Positions 11,966-22,462 of a stretch of 64,000 bases of DNA are shown here, piece by piece (the first letter of the stretch is position 1; every line of letters starts with the position of its first letter). The DNA is taken from the NCBI GenBank assembly GCA_903813345.2, contig CAIIXF020000005.1, forward strand, positions 20,339,375 to 20,403,374, given 5' to 3'. A program made the translations under genes and the position numbers. The notes beneath the pieces are model-generated. The model worked only from the letters and a program-made list of their open reading frames with translations, made no database searches and was not told the origin of the DNA. Origin of the DNA: Owenia fusiformis. Its lineage: Eukaryota; Annelida; Polychaeta; Sabellida; Oweniidae.

Positions 11966-14136
11966 CAACACTAGATACAGCTTGGATGCTGCCAACTTAA
12001 TAAGAATCTACAAAAGAAGCCGTCCTCAAAATCTACTTTCCTTCAAAATTTGGACACTAAAAGGCCTAGGTCAAAATCTAGGTTAAATTCATAGTTTTTC
12101 CTTTGACTACAACAAATCATATCTGAACCAACAACAAAAAAAAGGACTCATCTTTCATTGATCTCATATTTACCAATTCTTTTGTTTGAACATCAGGGTA
12201 TACATTCCTCTGAAGGTTCTACACTGTGTGAGCAGGACCGTGGGTCCTTTATTTCATCTGTAATGGCATTTTCCAGTTGATGGGTTTATATATAGTATTT
12301 TCAATTTTTCATGAGGGTGTCTTTAGACTACTTGTAATGGGGTGGCTAATTACTTTAATGAGTAAGGAATGTTTATCAGAACAATGTATACAAAGAAAAT
12401 CTGGCCAGTTGTCCATCAGTAAATAAATCATCATGATAAAAGTATAATTCATTAAAGCATCCATTTGTTACCGTTCTAAATCCAAATGATACATAGGTGC
12501 ATCCATTTTATACATATATGTTGACGTTTACGAAATGTTTTTCAAATATCTTCTCTATAACAGGAATATGGTAGCTGAAAATTTCACACATTGTCATACT
12601 ATGTATATTGAATATGTATGCAAGATTTCAAGTCACAATGTTAAGTAGAAACTCTGAGATCACTTACCTCGATTTGCTGTCATATTTTTGCAATGATCCC
12701 ATTCCCTATAATGTACGCGAGTACCCACGATACATTACATATAAATGACTGCATCCACATAGATCGACTAGCCACAGTGTATTATGAGAGATACTAGTGA
12801 AGGGTTGTTTTATGATAAATGAGTTCATATAACTTAATCCAAGTCATAACTGTTACTAGTATGCAAATCACACCAGCATGAGATAACATCATACTCAAAG
12901 GATAGAACGGTCCATTACTTTTCAATTGCATAAAATGGCTCTAACCCTGACAAATGTATTAATCAATTTTAACTCATACCTCTTGATCAATGGAACCATT
13001 CATATTCTAGGTACAAGTCAATGAATACGACTTTGACAAACTAAAAAGACTAAGGACCTCTAGAAGTCTAAAAGTTAATCTGACCATTGATGAAAGGTCA
13101 TGATAACACTTATATAAAATATTTAAAGTATCTAATAATTATAATGAACATATTACAATGTTACACAATGTTAGTAGATGCAAATTAAATGTCAATTGTT
13201 GTTAGTGTAATATGTATTTATCATTTAATGCTGCAATTGTATCAATGCAATGATGCAATTATACAAGTACCAAAAAGCGCCACGCCGACTTTTCCCTTAA
13301 AGCAGTTGTCTGTGACTACATGTGATATAAATATTATTAAATTATTGGATCATTATATCAAGTTTTTAGTGCTTTGGTGTGAATACATAAATATTAATTC
13401 AACTTTTGACAAAGTAGCAGCCACAAAATCCAAACAGATTTGCAAATATTTCACTTTGAGAACTAAAGGACACATTTGGGACGGGGTCAAATTGAGAAGA
13501 TTGTGAAATATAAATACTGTTTCCATGGTAACCATTTAAGTCAGAGATTGGAAATTTCTGGCACTGACTGAACATGGCATGCCCTACCAACTATAACACA
13601 ATGAATATCTGATATGCATTAGTATTTTTTTTATTGAGTGGTATTAAAGTACCCCCATGGTTTTGTTGGGGTAGGGGTATAAATTGGCCTGAGGACCGTC
13701 TGCCGCCCCTACATGAAGTCCAACTACCCAGAAAGTGTCCAGCATTATCATACAGATTGTTTGAAATATGTTGGAATGTGTGACCTTCCATGAAAAGCAG
13801 AATGCATTTCTAGAGCACTTCTACAGAATAGTCCACAGTCTATGTACATGTATCTATACTTTCTCTTGTATTTACATCATTATATTGCCTATGGTCGTTT
13901 CATCCATTCATACTAGCATCTATGGGAAGAAGGGTGTAGTTTGTACCAGAAGACACGATCACAGCGTCATGACACACTTTTATGAATCATGAAGTACGAT
14001 TCAATAATCACGGTCTCCTGGTAAACAGGGCAATCTAAATATATAACATCATCCCTTATAATCCGGATTTAGTTTATCTACGTTTTACCAAAATCACCAA
14101 TCATTCATAATTCCATTGCCAACCAACAAAGAAAAT

Positions 14137-17100
14137 ATGTTTTTATTCAAATGCATAATTCTAATTTTCAACGTATTCTATTTAGCCGAATCCCATTCTT
14201 GGGTAAATTGTGTTGATTACCTGGAAAAGAACGGAGAGGACTACGAGCACGACCTCTGTCGAGCATACCCGAGGGAAGGGGAGCGATATGTGCCAAAAAC
14301 GGGTCAATTTGGAAGAGACACGGGGTATGATAGCCGACCTGGAACTACGGGCAACGCCTGTGAGTTTCCAAGAGATGATACAAAATACACGGCTGCACAC
14401 CCGATGGCAGTGTACTACCCTGGTCAACAGTTTGTCATCACACACCCAACAAAGGTAAGCATTCCATGTCTGGTGATTGGATCTAGTACACACCTTATAT
14501 CTAAAGACCCTACATTGAGTAATCGTTTCTTGAACCCTTTTAAGAATATAAGGGCGTAAGGGTGTATATATGGGATATGGCTCGTAAACTAATTATCTAA
14601 AAAATCGTTTCTTGTCAGTCATGAGATGTCATGAAAGTCAGATCTAACGAGCAACCTTAAAAAGATTGTGTCAATTTTGGAATAATTTGGGCTCATTTTA
14701 TTCCCTGTCATTTCTATTTTCTAAAAAAGTACATGTACATACACTCCCTCCATAAGTTTGGCAACCTTAGGCCCCCACCTTGAACTATGTGTTTAAGCCT
14801 CTTTACGTTTGAATTTTTATTTACTTAACCGGCGATGAAATAACTTATAATATTGATGGAAACATAACTTGACTTTATTTCCAATAGCTCCAAATTTTCT
14901 CAATTTTTTTCCTCAATTACAATAGGTCGAAAAGTTATGATAAATTTGATGAATTTTTGAAAATCGTCATCCCCATGTAATCCAACAATGGGTTAGGAGC
15001 ATCATAAAACACGAATCAATTGATATTTAGTTGAAATAAATATACGTGTTGCGGTGCTTGAAAACAGGTGAATGGCGTAAATTAGCCCTATTTTAATGAA
15101 TTTTGAAAACCTTTCGTCCTCCACTTTTCCACATACAACAGAAAACACATACTTTTGCGAACAAAATCAACTATATATTAATACTAGAGTTTAAGAGCAA
15201 AATAATCATGTATGATTTATTAAAAATTGATCTCATATTTTTTGTTTAATGTACACCTGAAAAGTTGAAGGTAACAAAAAATGAGCAAAAAAGGTCGCTG
15301 TCAACAGATTCTATTTTTCAAACTCTATGACGTCACAATATGGGACGCTTACTAAAATTCATCCTTTGAAATAAAACTTCCATCTACCTTTATCAAGACG
15401 AAAAATAAGTATAATAGTCAGATATTAAGGTAATGAGCGTTTAAAGACAAAAAATAATTCAAAATGTAACGTGTCAACAGGGGATATTTGCCAGATGTTT
15501 TGGAAAAAACTCTTTTTAAAAAAGAACGCGCAAGAATTGTGAACGGAGTGTAGTTGATCTAAAAACTTCATCGAAACAGCTTTAAAATGATGTATAACTT
15601 TAATTACAGGGTGGGCCAAAAAAACGCCACTTTTTTTCAAAATGCTATAACTTTTTTAATTTTTGATACAAAATCATAATTCACATACCAAATGAAAATT
15701 GAGGTTGTTATCTAGCCATTGATCATGAATTATACACTTTTACTTGAATAAAATATGTCACCAGCATCTCACTTAAACATGTGGTGTACCATGAGAAATA
15801 AGCATAATTTGCATAATGTTCCTAAACTGATACGCCCTGATGACCGCAAACTAATAGCCCTAATTCAAACCCAAGTGATAGGGCATGGGGAGGTCTCCAG
15901 GAGATGGTATGAAGGCACCCGATCTAAAAAATTGCTTAACTAAAGCTGGCAATTAAGATACATTGAAACATATATAAAATAAATATAGCTAACATTTCAT
16001 TGATACTGCTATATCAGCAAGGCGACTAAAACTAAAATCGATCATCAAAATGGGGTGGCGGACCAATTGAACTCCTCTTTTTAGATCAAATATAATCCCA
16101 GTTGAAGGACTTGTTACATTATATTATTACTAAGAACCCTTGGCACTATATAACTGCAAAATTTGGGGTATGTAGGTTGGAAAATAAAAAAGTTATAGTG
16201 TCTTGAAAAAAAAGTGGCGTTTTTTTTGGCCCACCCTGTAGAATATTATCTTATAATCCGGGGAATCAAAGTTACATTCACGCGATACCCTTAAGCCCGG
16301 TATACACCGATGGGGCAAGTTGGGACCTCCATAGACTTAACATTGCGTGGGACCTTTTGGGATTTTGCCCCATGAAGTCCGTGGGACTCCATGGGACTCC
16401 GTGGGATTTTGCCCCATCTTGCCCCATCGAGTCCCACGAGGTCCCATGAAGTCCCACGTGGGACTCGGTGGGACTCGATGGGGCAAGATGGCAAAATCCC
16501 ACGGAATCCCATGGAGTCCCATCGAGAATGAACATGTTCATTCTTTCCATGGGGCATCGTGGGATTTTCGATCATATGACGTGTTGTGTGAAGCCCAACA
16601 TACACCAATGGGGCACGATGGGATTTGATGAGACTCAATGGGGCTTGATGGGATGGGACTCCATTGGGCACGATGGGGCAAAGTCATCAAGGTCCCATGG
16701 GACTTCGTGGGATTCGATGGGGCAAATTGGGATTCGATGGGGCAAGATGGGACTCGATGGGGCAAGTGGGATTTTGCCCCATTGGTGTATACCGGGCTTT
16801 AAAAAACAAATGCGCCACCTTTTTGCGACATGTCACAGTTATACAAAAAATATGTCCAGTAAAAATATTGCCTGGCCAAAAAAGAAAAGATATTTCACTT
16901 TCTGATTTTGTAAGTTGTAACATGGGGTCTTTGGAGAATTTCCCCTACCTAGAAGTCACATTTTCAAAGAAAAACAAATTTTCATAGTTGATTGAATTTG
17001 ATCATAGTTGATCATAGTTGATACACTTTTTAAAACAGCAGTTCCTGAGTTCTAGATGTAACTTTACGTGTAGATTTCGAATATGATATCACTTTGACTG

Positions 17101-19201
17101 AATTTTGAATATTTAATTACGTAAATCAATGGTATTTCTACTCGCATCTTGTCTTTTCTATTAATTCTCTATGAATATGATTGTTACCTGCATATTTATT
17201 ATTTTTGAGAATTCCAACATCTTTCCCCATTTAAATCTTAAATAACTTAAATGACACTAATATTTGTGGACCTCAAGCTGGAGTTATAAAACATGTGATG
17301 AACATACTTTATCACACTTCAAAACAATTGTAACTTCCATGATCAAATTATCTCAGATAAAAAGTGGCGAGATATCAGACCATTTTGTTGGTGGGACAGG
17401 AAGAATGCTGAGAACCAGAATTGGAATGCTTCACTCACTGAATCATGTCTTAGCTGGGTCGATCTAACAAAGTAGTTCGTAAATGTAGTCTCGTTAAGGA
17501 TAATCCATTGACATGTTTTGGCACTAGCTGGTTTCCGGCAACAAATGTCTAGTCTCCTGGCACAGTGAAAATAGCCTACTCGACACGCTTTATCAATTAC
17601 CTGATCCGAGACATGACATCGTTTTTCTACAATACTGACATATTTAGATAGAATGAATGACGTTTTTTATCCATTTATATTATAATGGAGATATTTTCCA
17701 TTTTGATTTAACACATTAACTTTGTAAAAAATAATAGCCTGTCGTTGTGAGGTTAGTTAAGAACGTTAATTACAAGCCAAAAATCAAAATAGAGCAAAAG
17801 CTGTTTTTTATTTCGTCCATTGTCGCCTGCAGGCCCATCGAACCCCCCCCCCCCCCCCCTGGCTACGGGCCTGGCTTGGTTAGTGATATATTATATAGCC
17901 CCAACATATCTCCGAACTAATCTTGATATAGGTATTTTAGACAGAGGTACATACATTTTCTCGACATGTGAATAATGCAGAAACCGTTTAATCAATGTAA
18001 GTACTATACCCTTCAATCAAATGTGATGTTTTCAGAACCACGTGGCTGATGTAAGATGCACAAGTAAGTATATCCCTGACAATGGCAATGAACTGTATAT
18101 AGGACCTAAAGATGCCCAGGGAACTCCAACATTAGCAGAGTTCCTTAACAATCCACTTGCCGACCTTGGTATATCTCCATTCGGGAATAACGTTCCCAAT
18201 GCCGTTACAACAACATACCCTAAAGAAGGGTTCCAAAATGCCCCGAAGTTCTGTGAAAATCCAGATAAAGCGTTGGCAACCAATAACGTCACCTTGCCCG
18301 ACTTGGAACCAGGTATGATTATTAAACGGCTAGCCCAGTTAGTACAACCTTGTATTGCTCAATCAATTGGCAATTTTGTCATGATATTTATTGTATTTTG
18401 ATATGCAGTTTTGCGATTTTTTACCGAAAAGCCACTAAATATATATTTAATTCGTGTGCCTTTATAAATATTTGAAAATATAAAACAGCTCTGTCAAAAT
18501 AACAATTTTCAAACAAACACAAGAGACACATTAAACGGTCCACCTAAAGCCAACTTGTCGAACAATATTTTCTCCATTTAGGTCGGTATGCAATATTGTG
18601 GATCTGGCGTTTTAATGGCAACCAAGACATGTATACCACATGTTGGGATGCTGATGTCGTAGCGACCAAAGCAGAGAGAGACGCCATTTACACACAAAGA
18701 GCATTGTCTACAAAACCACTTAGTGAGTACTGATGTATGTAGGTACGACAATGTTGGACAGTCGCGTGGTTTCTCTTGTAAATTGATCAAGGAAGGTTTG
18801 ATATAATTAGTCTGCCATCTTCGATTTGATCAATAACCCTTTAAAAGAATGCTATACACCGCTTACTATCGACTCCGTACTTGCTAGCTTTGTTCAACAA
18901 TTGATATCCATGAACTATTCTTCAAAATACCAACGCCAAGAAATGAATTTTTCCAGTCGACGTTGCCCTTGGAGGAAAAGAAGTAAGCGACTCAGCGGAC
19001 GTTGTCACAACAACCACAACAACAAGTGCAAATCCACAGCCTGAAGGTGGTGGTACGAATTCTGGTGGTAACACTGACCTAGATTCTGGTAGTCCTAACA
19101 CTAATGACGCAAATCAAACGGGAAACGGAGCTACGACGGCTCACCATGCATTCACTTGCATCAGTTTTATCATAATGTTAGCACTGGTATTAACCATATA
19201 G
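14137..19201 (+). CDS. Secreted, probably GPI-anchored LPMO-like protein with N-terminal histidine
   Basis: Four exons fit in phase: 14137-14454, 18036-18312, 18582-18722 and 18957-19201, encoding 326 residues. Residues 1-19 form a signal peptide (MFLFKCIILIFNVFYLAES), and cleavage leaves His20-Ser-Trp at the mature N-terminus. A second His (KNHVAD, His108), six cysteines (25, 41, 75, 114, 179, 219) and a Trp-rich strand followed by a Tyr (GRYAILWIWRF...MYTTCWD, Tyr216) fit a histidine-brace copper site on an immunoglobulin-like fold, as in lytic polysaccharide monooxygenases (LPMOs) and their copper-binding relatives. From about 254 the chain is Thr/Asn/Gly-rich, then ends in the hydrophobic AFTCISFIIMLALVLTI, as in GPI-anchored proteins. 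Known: LPMOs use an N-terminal His and a second His to bind copper and oxidise chitin, cellulose or other glycans. Inferred: cell-surface copper oxidase or copper binder; substrate unknown. The ATG is chosen because it gives a clean signal peptide. It does not match the AA15 pattern I would expect for animal LPMOs. Confidence 0.75.
15607..16238. mobile_element. Tc1/mariner-type non-autonomous transposon in intron 1 of the LPMO-like gene
   Basis: Inverted ends 'cagggtgggccaaaaaaacg' with ~60-bp TIRs, flanked on both sides by TA. The 632-bp interior has a short open frame (15755-15943) that may be a transposase remnant (it reads like a helix-turn-helix region) but cannot be assigned. Confidence 0.75.
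16294..16798. mobile_element. 505-bp TIR element filled with inverted GGGACTC/TGGGGCA repeats
   Basis: Ends 'agcccggtatacacc' and its inverse, flanked by TTA (or TTAA). The interior is a patchwork of direct and inverted copies of 'gatggggcaa' and 'tgggactc', so almost every frame on both strands is open. These overlapping frames (16278-16905) are by-products of the repeat structure, not genes. Strong hairpins are expected. Confidence 0.75.
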
Positions 19202-19282
19202 ATGAATGATACTACCAGACCATCAGTTTTATCATAATGTTAGCACTGGTATTAACCATATAGATGGATGATATTACCAGAG
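19159..19282 (+). repeat. 62-bp tandem duplication over the stop codon of the LPMO-like gene
   Basis: The last 14 codons, the stop and the first bases of the 3' UTR (from 'catcagttttatcataatg') are repeated directly at 19221 with about three changes. Only the first copy is translated. Confidence 0.85.
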
Positions 19283-19437
19283 CGTAACGATAAAAAAACG
19301 AAGCTAAACGTTCGATTTAGAAAATACCTCGTTATCATTATTCGAAAGTAGGGCTAGAATATATCAAGAATGTAAACTGCTGAAATGAATTTGAACCCAT
19401 GTGTTCGAATGATGAAAGGTCTAACGCCATACCCATA

Positions 19438-19443
19438 AATAAA
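19438..19443 (+). terminator. Polyadenylation signal AATAAA for the LPMO-like gene
   Basis: Canonical hexamer about 240 bp after the stop codon. Confidence 0.45.
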
Positions 19444-19789
19444 ACATGTAATACTTTTGATACCATAAACTAAGTACAACAAACAATCAACAAAATCTGG
19501 TAAAGAGTGAATATGAATTACATAAAGGTATGAATAAATTCTTTATGTCGTTCTGTGCTAGCAACATATCACGAAAATAATATATTACAAGACATTATCA
19601 TATTCTGCCAACTGGTCTGCCGACATAGATTTATAACAGGTATACATATGTACACAGGCAAATTACATCTGGGCCCGTGCACTAAGTTTTGAAATGCCTG
19701 TAACCTTTCATCATTTGTGAGTTGAATTAACCATGATACTTGGCAAATCAATGTAACTTTGGATACGCTTTGAAATGATATGTGGCACA

Positions 19790-20782
19790 CAGGGTGACCG
19801 GAAAAAAAGGAGACCATTGAAATAGGCAATATCTCCTAAAATAGACTAGTGACATCAATGAAATTTTGCATACATCAGGACAGTTCTATGGAAATTTGTT
19901 CCTGAAAGTGTCAATACAAGCAGTCAACTGGTTCAGGAGCTATGATCATTTACATAACATGCTCCAAATAGGCGCAATTGAGACCAACGCAGAGCTGGAT
20001 ACATTTGGCAAATACCCTTACATATTCCGACCTTGTTATGGCATTACATTTAGCATTTATTGCCACCTTTAGGTCAGCAATTGTCTCAGGATTGTTTTGG
20101 TACACATTGTCTTTCAAATTGCCCCACAAAAAGAAATCAGGTGGATTCAAATTTGAGGTGTATGGAGACGAAGCTTATCTGACCTATGGCTTCTGACTCA
20201 GTGGTCCCACTCAGTTACAGTATCATCCTAAGGAGGTTTTGGGCAGCCCTTGGTTTCCATATGGGATTTAATTGTGCCATATAGTGGTTTTAGTAACATG
20301 GCACTATGCCCAATACCTAAAGTGACTCTTAAGATTGGGTAAATCAGCACTTTGGCAACAGGATGATGAACCACATGTCAGATAACCCTTCATTGCCATT
20401 ACAGCCTAGACTTGAATCCTGCTGATTTCTTTTTGTATGGATATTTGAAAGACAATCTATACCAAAACAATCCTCAGACTATTGTTGACCTAAAGAAGGC
20501 AATCACTGCTATATGTAATGCCATAATAATGCCATAGAGGGCAGAACATGTAAGGGTAGTTTGCCATATGAATCCAACTCTGCGTTGGTCTCAATTGTGC
20601 CTATTTGGAGCATGTTATGTAAATGATCATAGCTCCTGAACCAGTTGAATGCTTGTATTGAAACCTTCAGTAACAAATTTCCATATAACTGTTCCAGTGT
20701 ATGCAAAATTTCATTGATGGCACTTGTCTAGTTTAGGAGAAATTGATTACTTCAATGGTCTCCTTTTTTTCCGGTCACCCTG
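19790..20782. mobile_element. Palindromic relic made of two inverted mariner-like transposon ends
   Basis: Ends 'cagggtgaccgg' and inverse, with about 280-bp arms. Each arm carries the C-terminal part of the same IS630/mariner-type transposase in opposite orientation: minus-strand MNPPDFFLWGNLKDNVYQNN (about 20088-20150) and plus-strand LNPADFFLYGYLKDNLYQNN (about 20413-20472). The rest of the transposase, including the first catalytic aspartates, is missing. The structure looks like a fold-back of one 3' end. Confidence 0.75.
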
Positions 20783-20961
20783 TACTATGGATACATTGGT
20801 AAGTCTGCCTAGGGGGAGGGGGCATACTTTTGGGACACCCTGTAAAAGTAGGAATCAGATTGACACAATATTTATCAACTCATGGGAAACGTGCATATAA
20901 ATACATTACCTTCTGCATCATCAAGTTATTTGGATTGTTAGGGTTAGCGTAGGATCCGAAA

Positions 20962-21378
20962 GACCATAACCATGATGAAATAACCTTTTCAGCCCTCTGA
21001 AAATGTGACTGAAAAATAGCTAAAAGTAGGTGCTCGGGAAAGGTCAATGAACAAAATCTTTTGATTTTTTCAGAATGTGCCCAATATATTGCTCTAAATG
21101 ATACAATCTTTGAAATTTTAAAAAATTGTCTGAAACAATAATAGCTGTAGTAAAAAGGAAAAGAGATAGATTTTCAATTCAGCTTTTTTTCATTTTTTTC
21201 TTTTTCTAAGAATGATATCAATGTTTTTAAATTGTATCATTTAGAGCAATATATTGGGCACATTTTCTGAAAAAGTCAAAAGATTCTGTTCAGTGACCTT
21301 TCCTGAGCACGTACTCTTAGCTATTTTCCAGTCACATTTTCAGAGGGCTGAAAAGGTTATTTCATCATGTTTATGGTC
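20962..21378. mobile_element. Hairpin MITE, ~155-bp arms
   Basis: 'gaccataaccatgatgaaat' at the left returns inverted as 'atttcatcatgtttatggtc' at the right, with about 155-bp arms and a ~100-bp AT-rich loop. Arm identity is about 90% by eye. No coding capacity. Confidence 0.8.
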
Positions 21379-22462
21379 ATTCTGACCATTTCCATTGTGT
21401 TCCCGGTCATGTAAATGATAAGTGAAACCAGTTAAACTGGCTGGAGGTAAAACAGAACTCTGTTATCTTGTTTCAAATTTTTTTCAAAATCCAGCATGGT
21501 TTTGTCACTTTTTGTTTTGTCATTTCCTGTTAACTTCCATAGCACCTTAAAATAACATGTTAAATAAGAAGTTAAACGTATACGTATACAGTGGCTAAGG
21601 TCAAATCGAACAATAGCTGATAAATAATTTCCTTTTCGTGCTTTTTAGTCCTTAAATAATAGTTCAATTACGAGCCTCGTACATGCTCGTTCGGGCTTCG
21701 AAATTATAATAACGGGACTCGTACTTCCAATAGCCCCCATAACCAATAAAAATAGAACCATTAAATAGAGGAATAGAGCTTTAAGATGCTTTTTATTTGA
21801 AGCTTCTTGCTCAATTTTGAAGGAAGTTGCCTCAACTTTTGTAAAATTCAAAACAATTCTTAAAAGAATTTCGCCTTGCTTATGCCACGATCGCATCCCC
21901 AACCCCTGGCTGAAAGCTGGCTGCGCCCCAGGGACAGGTACGAGGAGTGTGCTCCTTTTTGCCCGTACTGACTCGTAATCTTCGAACGCCCGATATAATT
22001 TGCCTGTGCATAGTTTCATGTTAACAAAATACAAAACAAAAGCTTGTGTCTGAAATTAATAAAAGCATAAGCAGAAAATAGCTCTAATAATAAGATTTTG
22101 CATGTAACTTTTCTGCCCTAAAGTTTTTAACTTTGAATTCAGGGATTTGGAATCAACCAACTATTCAAATCATTTGACAAACTAACTATTTAGCAACAGT
22201 AATTAATTTGTGAATATACAGATATTGTAAATATTCTAGGTCATGAAAGGTCTGTGAGCCAAATTGCATTATGAAAATAAAAATGAATTAACATATACAG
22301 ACTGATAGTTGTCAATATTTTGTTCTGCTTTATTAAATAAACAAGTAGAAACTAGAACGTTTTGCAATTAATTTGATTTTGCTTTCATTTTTCAAACCAC
22401 TCCAGTGATCATCTTCTGAATGCATTTCATTAGTTTGGGGTATTATACAGTATAATCGAATA

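Larger units (their letters stand above)
6688..13657. mobile_element. ~7-kb element or inverted duplication with long diverged inverted arms
   Basis: About 6688-7230 matches the reverse complement of about 13090-13657, including the words around 'gtcagtgccagaaatttcc'. Inner segments are also inverted copies: about 9490-9780 against 12715-12860, sharing 'ctgtggctagtcgatctat'. The arms are much more diverged than those of the 1-5872 element, so this is older. The left arm looks expanded by about 2 kb between 7250 and 9480. No transposase was seen. Short open frames in the arms (6758-6967; 13399-13590 minus) are copies of one another and not genes. Confidence 0.55.

Noticed and set aside
13189-13506. 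105-residue plus-strand frame
   Set aside because: Lies in the right arm of the 6.7-13.7-kb inverted element; its counterpart in the left arm is not open.
16278-16987. Several overlapping long open frames on both strands
   Set aside because: By-products of the inverted GGGACTC/TGGGGCA words in a transposon; the translations are repeats of the same short peptide.
17843-17859. 17-base C run, and a G run near 1274
   Set aside because: Homopolymer tracts; likely polymorphic or sequencing-sensitive, with no further structure around them.
21645-22034. 129-residue minus-strand frame with a hydrophobic stretch
   Set aside because: No acceptor, donor or recognisable family, starts in AT-rich repeat-like DNA; the hydrophobic part is likely chance. 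Could be reconsidered if transcript support exists.
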